A stretch of DNA of 64,000 nt from Neisseria chenwenguii (GCF_002216145.1 NZ_CP022278.1:1922001-1986000); one strand, 5' to 3'; numbered from the stretch's first letter, positions 8,111 to 18,401 are shown. The notes: generated from the sequence alone by a model not told the origin. Numbers and translations are program-made.

Positions 8111-9637
8111 ATGAACTTCCGCCCCTCTTATTCTGATTACCTTATCCGCATTCTGACCGCTTCTGTTTACGATGTTGCCGTGGAAACGCCGTTGGAAAGC
8201 GCGCGCGGGCTGTCAGGCCGTCTGAAAAACAACATCCTGCTCAAACGCGAGGATTTGCAGCCGGTATTTTCCTTCAAAATCCGCGGTGCGTACAACAAAA
8301 TGGCGAAACTGCCGAAAGAGGCGCTGGCCTGCGGTGTGATTGCCGCCAGCGCAGGCAACCATGCACAGGGCGTGGCTTTGTCGGCGCAGCGTTTGGGCTG
8401 CCGCGCGGTGATTGTGATGCCGAAAACCACGCCGCAAATCAAAATCGACGCGGTGAAAAACCGCGGTGCGGAGGTGGTGTTGGAAGGAATGTCGTACAAC
8501 GATGCTTATGATCACGCGGTCGGACTGGTCAAGCGCGACGGCCTGACCTACATCGCGCCGTTTGACGACCCCGACGTAATCGCAGGGCAGGGCACGGTCG
8601 GCATGGAAATTGTGCGCCAGCATCCGGATAAAATAGATGCCGTGTTCGTCCAAATCGGTGGTGGCGGCCTGGCGGCGGGCGTGGCGGCGTTTATCAAACA
8701 GGTTCGCCCCGACATCAAAATCATCGGCGTGCAAACCCACGATTCCTGCTGCATGAAACAGTCGGTCGAGCAGGGCAGCATCGTGCATCTGAAAGACGTC
8801 GGCCTGTTTTCAGACGGCACGGCGGTGAAAGTTGTCGGCGAAGAGACGTTCCGCCTGTGTAAAGACCTGCTCGACGACATCATTACCGTCGATACCGATG
8901 CCGTCTGCAGCGCAATCAAAGACATTTTCGACGACACCCGCAGCATCATGGAGCCCGCAGGCGCGCTCGCACTGGCCGGCCTGAAAACCTATATCGCCCG
9001 CACCGGCGCGGAAAACAAAACCTTCGTCGCCGTCACCAGCGGCGCCAACATGAATTTCCACCGCCTGCGCCACGTTTCCGAGCGCAGCGAATTGGGCGAG
9101 GGTAACGAGGGCATTTTCGCCGTAACCATTCCCGAGCAGCCCGGCAGTTTCCGCAAATTCATCAACCTCATCGGCAACCGCAGCATTACCGAGTTCAACT
9201 ACCGCTACGGCGACGATAAAAACGCGCACATTTTCGTCGGCATGCAGACCGCCGGCTCGCGCGACCGCGCCGTCATCGTCGAACAGCTCAACAACGCCGG
9301 CCTGCCCAACCAAGATCTGACCGACGACGAAATTTCCAAAATCCACATCCGCTACATGGTCGGCGGGCGTACCGAAAAAGTCGTCCACGAGCGCCTCGTC
9401 AGCTTTGAATTTCCCGAACGCCCGGGCGCGCTGGCGCTGTTTCTCAACCAAATGCAGGGCGACTGGAACATCACGCTGTTCCACTACCGCAACCACGGCG
9501 CCGACTACGGTCGGGTTCTGGTCGGCATCGATGTCCCCCCGCATGACGAAGCCGCATTTGCCGCGTTTTTGGAAAATCTCGGCTATCTTTATCAGGATGA
9601 AACGCACAACGAAGCGTATCAGTTGTTTTTGGCGTAA
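8111..9637 (+). CDS. ilvA: Threonine dehydratase (biosynthetic) IlvA
   Basis: 508 residues. It converts threonine to 2-oxobutanoate, the first step of isoleucine synthesis. The PLP lysine lies in FSFKIRGAYN (Lys56), the Gly-rich phosphate loop is QIGGGGLAAGV, and SGANMNF is the conserved third block. Two ACT-like regulatory domains follow (about 330-420 and 425-508, each with an IPEQPGSFRKF or FPERPGALALF motif), giving allosteric control by isoleucine and valine. A TTGACG -35 box at about 8046 is visible. Terminated by an inverted DUS. Confidence 0.95.
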   Translation: MNFRPSYSDYLIRILTASVYDVAVETPLESARGLSGRLKNNILLKREDLQPVFSFKIRGAYNKMAKLPKEALACGVIAASAGNHAQGVALSAQRLGCRAVIVMPKTTPQIKIDAVKNRGAEVVLEGMSYNDAYDHAVGLVKRDGLTYIAPFDDPDVIAGQGTVGMEIVRQHPDKIDAVFVQIGGGGLAAGVAAFIKQVRPDIKIIGVQTHDSCCMKQSVEQGSIVHLKDVGLFSDGTAVKVVGEETFRLCKDLLDDIITVDTDAVCSAIKDIFDDTRSIMEPAGALALAGLKTYIARTGAENKTFVAVTSGANMNFHRLRHVSERSELGEGNEGIFAVTIPEQPGSFRKFINLIGNRSITEFNYRYGDDKNAHIFVGMQTAGSRDRAVIVEQLNNAGLPNQDLTDDEISKIHIRYMVGGRTEKVVHERLVSFEFPERPGALALFLNQMQGDWNITLFHYRNHGADYGRVLVGIDVPPHDEAAFAAFLENLGYLYQDETHNEAYQLFLA

Positions 9638-9652
9638 AGATTGGAAAGAGAC

Positions 9653-9683
9653 AGGCCGTCTGAAAGTTCAGACGGCCTTTTTG
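9653..9683. terminator. Bidirectional DUS terminator after ilvA
   Basis: AGGCCGTCTGAA pairs with TTCAGACGGCCT and is followed by TTTTTG. It lies between the convergent ilvA and the small membrane gene. Confidence 0.8.
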
Positions 9684-9684
9684 T

Positions 9685-9885
9685 TCAATACCCCTGCGGA
9701 ATATGCTTGAAATACAGCATCACGCCGTACCAGACCAGCGTTGCCGCCGCCGCGCCGAGCAGTACCCACGCGCTGATTCGCACGATTTCGCGCAGGGCGC
9801 GTTTCTGCTTGCGGCTGAACAGGCGGCGGACAATCAGCGCAATCAGGGCGAAGAGAAAGAAGATGCGGAGGATGCGGCCTATCAT
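9685..9885 (-). CDS. Small inner-membrane protein (66 aa)
   Basis: Start at ATG 9885 (MIGRILRIFFLFALIALIVRRL); an upstream in-frame ATG at 9945 would add 20 residues partly encoded by a DUS hairpin, so I do not use it. Two hydrophobic helices (about 3-18 and 37-57) are separated by a basic loop SRKQKRALREI. No family name is certain. It may be a conserved Neisseria membrane protein. The stop lies in the T run of the shared terminator. Confidence 0.55.
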   Translation of the reverse strand: MIGRILRIFFLFALIALIVRRLFSRKQKRALREIVRISAWVLLGAAAATLVWYGVMLYFKHIPQGY

Positions 9886-10035
9886 GGGGTCTGAATGAAT
9901 GGTTGCTGTCGGAAAGGGAAACGGGATACCGTCTGAAAAAATCATGTCGGCAGAAGTTTTCAGACGGCCTCAAGCCGCGCAGCCGTCTTTGAGGCCGTCT
10001 GAAAAACAGCCCGCCTGAGTGCAAGCGTATGCTCG

Positions 10036-10064
10036 TGCACAAAGCGGATTCGAGCCGTTATAAT
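10036..10064 (+). promoter_or_regulatory. metX promoter
   Basis: A perfect TATAAT (10059-10064) with TGCACA (10036-10041) 17 bp upstream. The predicted start lies about 30 bp before the metX ATG. Confidence 0.6.
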
Positions 10065-10099
10065 ACCCTCTTTGCCGCGCCATTTGGAAACTGAATATC

Positions 10100-11239
10100 A
10101 TGACTGCAAACGCTGCATCAGGCTTGGTTACGCCTCAGAAAATCCCGTTTGAAACCCCGCTGGTTTTGGAAAACGGCCAGACGCTGCCGCGTTTTGATTT
10201 GATGGTGGAAACCTACGGCACGCTCAATGCCGACAAAAGCAATGGCGTCTTAATCTGCCACGCGCTCTCGGGCAATCATCATGTGGCCGGACGGTATTCG
10301 GCAGACGACAAATATCCCGGCTGGTGGGACAGCATGGTCGGCGAAGGCAAACCGATTGATACCGAACGCTTTTTTGTCGTCGGGCTGAACAATCTCGGAG
10401 GCTGCCACGGCAGTACCGGCCCTTTGTCGGAAAACCCCGCCAACGGCCGCGATTACGGCGCCGATTTTCCGATGGTGACGGTTAAAGACTGGGTAAAATC
10501 GCAGGCGCTGTTGGCCGATTATTTCGGCATCTCGCAATGGGCGGCGGTGGTCGGCGGCAGCTTGGGCGGCATGCAGGCGCTGCAATGGACGATAGACTTC
10601 CCCGCACGCGTGCGCCACGCCTTGGTCATCGCTTCCGCGCCGAAGCTGTCCACCCAAAACATCGCGTTCAACGACGTTGCGCGGCAGGCCATTCTGACCG
10701 ACCCCGATTTCTGCGGCGGCCATTACGCCCGCGAAGGCAAAATCCCCAAACGCGGCCTGCGCATCGCCCGCATGATGGGGCACATCACCTATCTCGCCGA
10801 AGACGGCTTGGGCAAAAAATTCGGCCGCGACCTGCATCCGGACGGCCTTCAATACGGCTACGGCGTCGAGTTTCAAGTCGAATCCTATCTGCGCTATCAG
10901 GGCGACAAATTTTCCGAACGCTTCGATGCCAACACCTACCTTCTCATGACCAAAGCGCTGGACTATTTCGACCCCGCCGCCGCATTCGGCGGCAACCTTA
11001 CCCGTGCCCTGCAACACGTCGAGGCCGGATTCTTCGTCGCCAGCTTCAGCACCGACTGGCGCTTCGCTCCCGATCGTTCGCACGAATTGGTCAAAGCGCT
11101 CGTTGCCGCGCAAAAATCCGTTCAATACATCGAAGTCAAATCGCTGCACGGCCACGACGCATTTTTAATGGAAGACGAAGCCTATATGCGCGCCGTCGCA
11201 GCCTATATGGACAACATAGCGAAGGAGGACGAAGCATGA
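10100..11239 (+). CDS. metX: Homoserine O-acetyltransferase MetX
   Basis: 379-residue alpha/beta hydrolase. It acylates homoserine with acetyl- or succinyl-CoA to start methionine synthesis. The nucleophile elbow is [12 protein letters not shown] (Ser154), and the terminal HGHDAFLME holds the catalytic His; [11 protein letters not shown] is the oxyanion-hole region. It overlaps metW by four bases (ATGA), the usual metXW arrangement. The family assignment is secure, but acyl-donor choice (acetyl versus succinyl) cannot be read with certainty. Confidence 0.95.
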   Translation: MTANAASGLVTPQKIPFETPLVLENGQTLPRFDLMVETYGTLNADKSNGVLICHALSGNHHVAGRYSADDKYPGWWDSMVGEGKPIDTERFFVVGLNNLGGCHGSTGPLSENPANGRDYGADFPMVTVKDWVKSQALLADYFGISQWAAVVGGSLGGMQALQWTIDFPARVRHALVIASAPKLSTQNIAFNDVARQAILTDPDFCGGHYAREGKIPKRGLRIARMMGHITYLAEDGLGKKFGRDLHPDGLQYGYGVEFQVESYLRYQGDKFSERFDANTYLLMTKALDYFDPAAAFGGNLTRALQHVEAGFFVASFSTDWRFAPDRSHELVKALVAAQKSVQYIEVKSLHGHDAFLMEDEAYMRAVAAYMDNIAKEDEA

Positions 11240-11817
11240 ACCTGCGCGACGATTTGCAGTTGATTTACGACTGGATACCCGAAGGCAGCCGCGTTTTAGA
11301 CTTGGGCTGCGGCGACGGCGAACTGCTCGCCGCCTTAGTGGCGCACAAAAAATGCAGCGGTTACGGCATCGAAATCGACACCGACAGCGTCATCGCCGCC
11401 ATGAGCCGCGGCGTCAACGTCATCCAAGCCGATTTGGAACGCGGTCTCGAAGCCTTCGGCGATCACAGCTTCGACGTCATCGTCTTAAGCCAAACCATCC
11501 AAGCCATGCAGAATACCGAGCTGATTTTAAAAGGACTGATGCGCGTCGCCACCCAGGCCATCGTCAGCTTCCCCAACTTCGGCTACTGGCGAAACCGTCT
11601 GCAAATCGGTTTCGGCGGCCACATGCCCGTTTCCGAGCGCATGCCCTACCATTGGTACAACACCCCCAACATCCATTGGTGTACCCTGAAAGATTTCGAT
11701 CTGCTCTGCGCCAAAAACAAAATCCGCATCCACGAACGTGCCGTCATGGCCGGCAGCAAACAGGTGAAATACCTGCCCAACCTGCTCGGAAGTCTGGCGT
11801 TTTACCGTGTGGGGTAG
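11236..11817 (+). CDS. metW: Methionine biosynthesis protein MetW
   Basis: 193 residues, class I SAM-dependent methyltransferase fold. Motif I is [12 protein letters not shown] (about 20-31). It is co-translated with metX through an ATGA overlap. In proteobacteria MetW is required with MetX for homoserine acylation; its own substrate is unclear. The segment [11 protein letters not shown] is characteristic of the family. The stop at 11817 is followed by about 125 bp before the CRISPR array. Confidence 0.93.
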   Translation: MNLRDDLQLIYDWIPEGSRVLDLGCGDGELLAALVAHKKCSGYGIEIDTDSVIAAMSRGVNVIQADLERGLEAFGDHSFDVIVLSQTIQAMQNTELILKGLMRVATQAIVSFPNFGYWRNRLQIGFGGHMPVSERMPYHWYNTPNIHWCTLKDFDLLCAKNKIRIHERAVMAGSKQVKYLPNLLGSLAFYRVG

Positions 11818-11942
11818 GGTGGTTTTCTTATCAATTAAAGTGGACAAAGGCCGTCTGAAAAAAGTTGTCTGCTTGAATATTGGAAAAAATGTTAGAAAAT
11901 TTTCGTATTCGTTGTTTATGGGTTGGGAAAATAGGTTTTCAA

Positions 11943-14442
11943 TTTTGACACAGAGCCCACCCGCGAGGGTGGCTGACTCACCACGATAGTGACCACCAGC
12001 AATTGCAATGGTTTCAATACACAGCCACCCGCGAGGGTGGCTGAGCGCGTTGCCGAGAAAAGTAGAGGCGGTCGGCGGTTTCAATACACAGCCACCCGCG
12101 AGGGTGGCTGAAAGAGAAGTGGGCTAAACAGATTATCTTCAGCGTTTCAATACACAGCCACCCGCGAGGGTGGCTGCAAGCGCATTGAAGAAGACCCGCT
12201 TCGATACTTAGTTTCAATACACAGCCACCCGCGAGGGTGGCTGAATATTCTCAAGCGGGGGGAAATTGACAATCAGGGTTTCAATACACAGCCACCCGCG
12301 AGGGTGGCTGTGTGACGTTCTTTGATTTGCTTAAAGCTCGATATGTTTCAATACACAGCCACCCGCGAGGGTGGCTGGAGCAAAACGTGCCGTGCAAATG
12401 TTTGCTTATCCTGTTTCAATACACAGCCACCCGCGAGGGTGGCTGAAAGGTGCTGAATGATGTCTATTGTACGAGCAAGTTTCAATACACAGCCACCCGC
12501 GAGGGTGGCTGGTGTAATCGCGCACTTCAACATATGCTTTAGAGTGTTTCAATACACAGCCACCCGCGAGGGTGGCTGCAAGTGTCCAGCCACGATAAGC
12601 TGCGATGTATTGTTTCAATACACAGCCACCCGCGAGGGTGGCTGAAAGGTGCTGAATGATGTCTATTGTACGAGCAAGTTTCAATACACAGCCACCCGCG
12701 AGGGTGGCTGGTGTAATCGCGCACTTCAACATATGCTTTAGAGTGTTTCAATACACAGCCACCCGCGAGGGTGGCTGCAAGTGTCCAGCCACGATAAGCT
12801 GCGATGTATTGTTTCAATACACAGCCACCCGCGAGGGTGGCTGTTAATCCCAATGCAATATCATGGTGAGCAGAAGTTTCAATACACAGCCACCCGCGAG
12901 GGTGGCTGTTTTGGACATACCAACCCTTGTTGTGCCAAACGTAGTTTCAATACACAGCCACCCGCGAGGGTGGCTGGGTTTCTGACAGGCTATGATGTTG
13001 CCGTAAGAATGTTTCAATACACAGCCACCCGCGAGGGTGGCTGCCAAGCAGGCGGCAAAGGCGGAGGCGGAGGCACGGTTTCAATACACAGCCACCCGCG
13101 AGGGTGGCTGGGCTGGCTCAGTTCGCTACTTTCCTCAATATCGGTTTCAATACACAGCCACCCGCGAGGGTGGCTGAGAGCTGCTGCCTCAAATCCAAAC
13201 GGCGACCATCGTTTCAATACACAGCCACCCGCGAGGGTGGCTGTTAAGCCCTTTTCAAACAGGGTTTAAAAATGGAAGTTTCAATACACAGCCACCCGCG
13301 AGGGTGGCTGGTCGTCAACTTCTAAACGGAACGTAAGGTCTTGGTGTTTCAATACACAGCCACCCGCGAGGGTGGCTGCATAACGGAACGGATAACGCTT
13401 TATCCTGCCATGTTTCAATACACAGCCACCCGCGAGGGTGGCTGTGCGATACCAGCTAAGGCTTGTGCCACCGCGTCGTTTCAATACACAGCCACCCGCG
13501 AGGGTGGCTGACAAAACTGGGAGAAACAACGCCTTGAGCTTGGTTTCAATACACAGCCACCCGCGAGGGTGGCTGTTTCATCTGATTACGCGTGGCGACA
13601 CCAGTACGTGTTTCAATACACAGCCACCCGCGAGGGTGGCTGAATAGTCGCGCTTTTAAACAAAGTGGTATTGGCGTTTCAATACACAGCCACCCGCGAG
13701 GGTGGCTGGGCTTCTGTTTTTAATACAATTAATGTTTTTGCTGTTTCAATACACAGCCACCCGCGAGGGTGGCTGGCCGCCTCAATCAACAATTTCTGAC
13801 CTTCTTTAGTTTCAATACACAGCCACCCGCGAGGGTGGCTGTCGGGACGTAGTTCTTGTCATACTCTACTTGCTGGTTTCAATACACAGCCACCCGCGAG
13901 GGTGGCTGTCGTGGGTGGCGGTAAAAATTACACCCGAAAAGTGTTTCAATACACAGCCACCCGCGAGGGTGGCTGCTTTGGTCTTGTCCTCAACACCGTT
14001 CTCAATAGGGTTTCAATACACAGCCACCCGCGAGGGTGGCTGGTTGTTTTCTTCAATTTCTGCAACAGTTGGTGTGTTTCAATACACAGCCACCCGCGAG
14101 GGTGGCTGGTCTTTACTGTAATCGGAAACACCACACCAAGCGTTTCAATACACAGCCACCCGCGAGGGTGGCTGTTGTTAGCTTGTAAACATGGTGATTA
14201 TCATGCCTGTTTCAATACACAGCCACCCGCGAGGGTGGCTGTAAAAAAATGGAAAACTACATTAATAAATTGAAAGTTTCAATACACAGCCACCCGCGAG
14301 GGTGGCTGGTTTGGTGCGCAGGATTTGGTCGAACTTGAAGACGTTTCAATACACAGCCACCCGCGAGGGTGGCTGCTGTCCAGTAAAAAACTGACGATGC
14401 GGGTGGTGGGTTTCAATACACAGCCACCCGCGAGGGTGGCTG
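11943..14442 (-). CRISPR. Type I-C CRISPR array, 38 repeats and 37 spacers
   Basis: 33-bp repeats (plus-strand form starts GTTTCAATACACAGCC and ends GAGGGTGGCTG) alternate with 32-35 bp spacers. Repeats start for example at 12011, 12078, 12144 and finally 14410. The repeat folds as a 9-bp stem CAGCCACCC/GGGTGGCTG closed by a four-base loop, and the minus-strand RNA has the 11-nt tail TGTATTGAAAC that Cas5c leaves as the 5' handle, so transcription runs right to left. The left-most unit (11943-11975) is degenerate in its first half, as expected for the leader-distal end. All other repeats appear identical. No spacer obviously matched another part of this window by eye. Confidence 0.98.
12446..12843 (-). 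repeat. Perfect tandem duplication of three spacer-repeat units
   Basis: 12446-12644 and 12645-12843 are identical 199-bp blocks. The duplicated spacers begin AAAGGTGCTGAATG, GTGTAATCGCGCAC and CAAGTGTCCAGCC on the plus strand. The likely mechanism is recombination between repeats, so only 34 of 37 spacers are unique. Confidence 0.95.
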
Positions 14443-14630
14443 GGCATCTTCCGAAAGCACAGCCAATCAAGACTTACAAAGCCCCGATTCGCCAAGCTTC
14501 CGAAAAAAGCCGTGCGGCAAGTATAACACAGCCCCCGTTCGTGCACACCCGCCGTCTAATATCCTGATTGTTAAAGAACAATCCGCCCGCGCCAACCTCC
14601 CCGCATTTTCATGCGCACCACAGGTTGGCG
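14443..14630 (-). promoter_or_regulatory. CRISPR leader and pre-crRNA promoter
   Basis: The 188-bp region between cas2 and the first repeat. On the minus strand it has an extended -10 TGTTATACT (core 14520-14525), placing the start about 70 bases before the first repeat. The -35 is weak. This is the expected integration side for new spacers. Confidence 0.65.
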
Positions 14631-14631
14631 C
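14589..14631 (-). terminator. Strong hairpin at the cas2 end
   Basis: GCGCCAACCT (14589-14598) pairs with AGGTTGGCGC (14622-14631) over a loop that itself contains GCAT/ATGC. It starts at the cas2 stop codon and is followed on the minus strand by TTGTTCTTTAAC. It probably ends the cas transcript or separates it from the array promoter. Confidence 0.55.
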
Positions 14632-14924
14632 TAGACAATCAGCGTATCGCCGAAAATATCCACCGCCGGTTTTGCGCCGTGGTGTTCCACCTTGCGCCGC
14701 CATTTGCTGCCCAAGTGATAAAAGCGCAGGCTGTCGGTTTTTGGCTCGTAAGCATCGAGTAATTTCCTTTTCAAAACAACCCATTGGTCGGGCGCGATGT
14801 CGCATTCAAACACCGAATACTGCACGCGCACGCCATAATCTTGGCAGATTTTCGCCACACGGCGCAGGCGGGTGGCGCCCTCGCGGTCGTCCAGCGAAAT
14901 ATCGTAAGTAATCAACATCAGCAC
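14631..14924 (-). CDS. cas2: CRISPR adaptation protein Cas2
   Basis: 97 residues, full length. The ferredoxin-like fold starts MLMLITYDIS with the conserved Asp8, and YGVRVQYSVFECDI is the second conserved strand block. With Cas1 it integrates new spacers at the leader end. It is separated from cas1 by 104 bp containing DUS copies rather than overlapping it. It lies next to the leader as in canonical I-C loci. Confidence 0.95.
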   Translation of the reverse strand: MLMLITYDISLDDREGATRLRRVAKICQDYGVRVQYSVFECDIAPDQWVVLKRKLLDAYEPKTDSLRFYHLGSKWRRKVEHHGAKPAVDIFGDTLIV

Positions 14925-15028
14925 AATGTTTCCCCCTGTTTTTCAGACAGGCATTGCAGGCCGTCTGAAACGCTTATAACCAGTTTTCAGACGGCCTCAA
15001 AGGCTGCCTGAAAGGCCGTCTGAAAAAA

Positions 15029-16042
15029 TCAACGCATCAAAAACGGCGGATATTCCGCCAAATCCCCGCGCAGATGCCGCGCCAGCAGCATCGCCTGCAC
15101 ATGCGGCAGCAGCCCCACCTGCACCTCCTCCTGCAAAAACGGATGCACGATTTTCTCCTGCTTTCTCGCCTGCAACGCCTGAAACAGCAGCTTGCGCGTC
15201 TCCGGCTTCATATTCACCGCGCCGCCCGCCTCCGCCACAAAATCCTGCGGCTTCACCTGCCCGCGGTTAATCAGCGAAAGCACCAGCCTGTCCACCCACC
15301 ATGCGCGGAATTCCTCCAACATATCCTGCGCCAAACTGTCGCGCCCCGGCCTGTCTGCGTGCAGAAAACCCACCTGCGGATCCAGCCCCACCCCCTGCAG
15401 CGCACCGCCGATTTCCTTACCCACAATACTGTAAAGAAACGACAGCAGCGTATTCACCCCGTCGCGCGGCGGACGGCGGTTGCGCCCGTCAAACACAAAA
15501 CCGCTCCGCTCCGCAATCAAATGCCCGAACACCCCGAAATAACGCGCCGCCGCATCCCCCTCAATCCCGCGGATCACATCCAGCCCCTCCGCCCGCTTCA
15601 ACTGCTGCAAACCGAAATTCAGCGCAACCGCCGCCGCCTGAACCTCCGCATTCTCCCCGTGATTGCGGATATGCCGCTGCAACACCCGCTTGCTCGCCTG
15701 AATCTTCGCCGCAATCATATTGCGCGCCACCGGCACAGGATTGCCCTCCGACACACGGTACTGCGCCCGCCGCAGCAACACATTCCCGCCCTGCCGCCCT
15801 TGCAAACGCCCCAAAAACCGACCGTTTTCCGTAAAAAACGCCAGATTCACCCCGTTTTCCCCGCAAAACCCCATCAAAAACGGCGACACCAACACATTGC
15901 CGAAACAGAAAATATGCCCGATGGAATGCACCGGCAACTGCGCCACTTTCCTGCGCTCCTGCTCCACCACCAGCGTCTCCCGCTCCTTATGCAGATAACT
16001 GCCTTGGGTGGTGATGTAGAGGGTGTTTTGAAGTTTGCGCAT
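15029..16042 (-). CDS. cas1: CRISPR integrase Cas1 (I-C)
   Basis: 337 residues, starting MRKLQNTLYITTQGSYLHKE. Metal-binding residues are expected in the C-terminal helical domain around YSIVGKEIGGALQ (Glu), LHADRPGRDSLAQD (His) and EEFR. It integrates protospacers with Cas2. It has been separated from cas4 by the inserted nuclease remnant and two inverted repeats (16107-16160), so it may need its own promoter; none is obvious. The gene itself appears intact. Confidence 0.95.
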   Translation of the reverse strand: MRKLQNTLYITTQGSYLHKERETLVVEQERRKVAQLPVHSIGHIFCFGNVLVSPFLMGFCGENGVNLAFFTENGRFLGRLQGRQGGNVLLRRAQYRVSEGNPVPVARNMIAAKIQASKRVLQRHIRNHGENAEVQAAAVALNFGLQQLKRAEGLDVIRGIEGDAAARYFGVFGHLIAERSGFVFDGRNRRPPRDGVNTLLSFLYSIVGKEIGGALQGVGLDPQVGFLHADRPGRDSLAQDMLEEFRAWWVDRLVLSLINRGQVKPQDFVAEAGGAVNMKPETRKLLFQALQARKQEKIVHPFLQEEVQVGLLPHVQAMLLARHLRGDLAEYPPFLMR

Positions 16043-16106
16043 TTGGAAAATCCCCTTGGTTTTGACCGCACTTTAAAGGCCGTCTGAAAAATATGTTAGA
16101 TGTAGG

Positions 16107-16160
16107 GTGGGTGTAAACCCACCGATTAGCCAGTAGGTCGGGCATTTATGCCCGACCTAC
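16107..16160. repeat. Two short inverted repeats of a dispersed Neisseria family
   Basis: GGTGGGTGTAAACCCACC (16107-16122 region) and GTAGGTCGGGCAT/ATGCCCGACCTAC (16133-16160) form hairpins. Related units occur near 44203 and 58053. They mark the right flank of the foreign fragment and could terminate transcription entering cas1. Confidence 0.6.
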
Positions 16161-16163
16161 GTA

Positions 16164-17801
16164 CTACTTATAGATTGCTCTAATCTTGTTAGCAAAACTA
16201 TCTGATAATTGGAAATCATCAGATTTAATATGTTGTAATGCTTGAAATGGCTTTCCTGATTTGCCGCTTTCATAACCAAGTTCTTCTTCTATGTCATTGA
16301 CTAATTCAACTGCCACACCTAATTCTTCAATAACTTCATCCAGAATTGCCTTTGTGGCAGAATTGGCAGCTTCTATTGCCTGTGGTTTCAATGTTTTATT
16401 TTCCTGATGATCTTTATATCATATACAGCAACGTATGGAATACTAAATTTATTTAATAATCTGATATACAGAGGAATATTCTGCTTTGAACCACAGTCAA
16501 TAATAGTATAGCTATATTTAAAAATGCTTAATTTATCTGCCAAAGCAGGAATAATAACCTTATCAGTCTGTCCTTCTACTAAAATTACTTTTTCAGCAAA
16601 AAATAATTCTCCCCTATCAGGATTAATCCAGTAAGATAAATTCCATTCATTTTTTTGGCTTCCGTCAAATAAATCTTCTTCGCATTGAGTTATCTTACTA
16701 CCAGTTTGTTCATTTTCTTTTTTGACGATATAAATAGATTTATATTTATCGATATTAATAAGATTGCTTGAATGCGTACACAACATAACCTGATTACCAG
16801 TTTCAGATAAATTTACAAAACTATCAAATAAAGCCCTTTGAGCTTGTGGATGTAAATACAATTCAGGTTCTTCAAAAATAAAATAGCGTGATTTAGATGC
16901 TGCCCTGTTAGTAGTTTCAGTATTACTTAACGCCTGTAATTGGCGTTTTGCAATTAACTGAATAAGCGCAATAGTTACAGCTCGTTGTAAACCATGCCCT
17001 TTACGCGCAATATCAGTTCGTGTTCCGTCGTTAATCCATACAGAAGCACTTGATTTTAAAATTGCATCAATATCAGGAGCATTCAATTCAATATCAAAAT
17101 ATGCATTCCAAGATGACAGTTCTTGTGAAAGTTCCTTTTCCAAGTCAGCTAATTGCTCGGGTCGGGCTGTATTTTCTATACCATTAATATATTTACTGAA
17201 TTTAGAAAATAAATTTGTTAATTGCTGCTTTGTTCCCTGCCAATCTGAATTGTGTAGCGACATCGCTTCTACAACTTCACTAAGTAACTTTCCAAAAATA
17301 CTAGTATCTTTTGAAGTGAAATCATCAGCAGCATTCTTAATCGCCGGTAAGAAGTAAACATCCCCAAAAATTCCTTTAGCAACAGATTTAAGTCCCATAA
17401 AATTAGTTGTTTCCAACTCATAACTAAATGAGAGATTAGAAAAATTTTCTTTAATATATTTCTGTTGGGCATCAATAATATGCTGTTTTGTTAATCTAAC
17501 CTCTGGTAGATACGGATGGAAAGGTAAACTGTTTGCTGTTTCTCGTCTCGTATAGCTTCCTGCATTTTCTTCTTTTAAATAGTCTTCCGAGCAAATCTGT
17601 ATCCAGCCCTTATATTCAAAACTACCACTGATATAAGCGGTTTTTCTAACTCTAACTGTTTCTTGCTGAGTTAAATATTTCTCAAATGTTTTTTTATCTT
17701 GTTCATCAAGTTCAGTAAATTCTATTTCTACAAAAAGTTCTTGTGCACCTTGTGAAAAATCTAATTCTTGGTGCTTAATTTCCCCAAAAAAGAATAGAAT
17801 A
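16164..17801 (-). pseudogene. Truncated, frameshifted OLD-family ATPase/TOPRIM nuclease
   Basis: The visible protein begins FFGEIKHQELDFSQG, so the N-terminal P-loop region is missing. Retained parts: ABC-type Walker B FIFEEPELYLHPQAQR, the H-loop LCTHSSN, and the TOPRIM start VILVEGQTDKVIIP. A frameshift near 16400-16430, just after YVAVYDI, moves the end into a second frame (LKPQAIEAANSATKAI ... ANKIRAIYK, stop at 16164). OLD-family enzymes act in phage defence (for example GajA-like). Base composition is much more A+T-rich than the cas genes and no DUS is present, indicating transfer. The upstream frame entering from cas4 is not part of the original protein. It lies between cas4 and cas1. 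Confidence 0.8.
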
Positions 17802-18401
17802 GCCGAACAATCCCGCCACATACCCTTTCGACCTATCCCTTTCCAGCAACTGCGGCTGACAAATCTCCACCAGCGAACAGGCTTTGCAGCGTTTGCCGTA
17901 TTCGGGCGGCGGTGTGATACCGCTGTCCAGCAGTTCGCGTACCTTGCGGATAACGTCCAGCGTCTGCACCCTGAGGCCGTCTGAAAACGCAACAGGCACG
18001 CGGTGGCGGGTCTGCATATACCACAGCGCGCCTTCGCTGACGCTCTGCCCCGTCATCTCCTCCAAACACATCGCCTGCGCGCACAGCTGGATTTCGTCGA
18101 ACGGCTCGGGCTTGGGCTTGCCGCGTTTGTATTCCACGGGTTTCAGACGGCCGGTCTGAATATCGTGTTCGACCATATCGAGTATGCCGCTCAGCCCCAG
18201 CTTTTCCGCCGCAACATGCACGCTGCGTTCAAAGCGCACGCCCTTGCGCGTTTCCGGCTCGCCCGAATCCACCCGCTCATGCAACGCCCTGCCCTGTGCG
18301 GTGAGAAAATTCTCCGCCCACGCCTGTTCGTTGTGGATCAGCGCGCATTGGCGCGGGCAGAAGGCGTAGTGTTGCAGGGCGGAAAGGGAAATGTTTTCCA
18401 T
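17775..18401 (-). CDS. cas4: CRISPR-associated exonuclease Cas4, altered C-terminus
   Basis: 208 residues, RecB-like. N-terminal Cys in QHYAFCPRQCALI and the C-terminal CKACSLVEICQ supply the Fe-S ligands; DMVEHD and PVEYKRGKPK are nuclease motifs. Cas4 trims prespacers and selects the PAM side. The last residues (GYSILFWGN) come from the inserted OLD-family fragment, so the native tail has been lost, but all known catalytic and cluster residues remain. It is separated from cas7c by 325 bp containing inverted DUS copies. Confidence 0.9.
   Translation of the reverse strand: MENISLSALQHYAFCPRQCALIHNEQAWAENFLTAQGRALHERVDSGEPETRKGVRFERSVHVAAEKLGLSGILDMVEHDIQTGRLKPVEYKRGKPKPEPFDEIQLCAQAMCLEEMTGQSVSEGALWYMQTRHRVPVAFSDGLRVQTLDVIRKVRELLDSGITPPPEYGKRCKACSLVEICQPQLLERDRSKGYVAGLFGYSILFWGN

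Noticed and set aside
12348..14121. Repeated open frames inside the CRISPR array
   Set aside because: They arise from the repeat sequence (SHPRGWLCIET-type products) and are not genes.
11976..14409. Self-targeting of the local prophage by array spacers
   Set aside because: By-eye comparison found no convincing match; a computed search is needed before any claim.
15074..16087. A 337-codon plus-strand frame
   Set aside because: Mirror of cas1, low-complexity His/Pro/Arg/Gln product.
16388..17992. One 534-codon protein including the cas4 3' region
   Set aside because: Its first 60 or so residues are cas4 DNA read in another frame; only the part after about 17801 resembles the OLD family.
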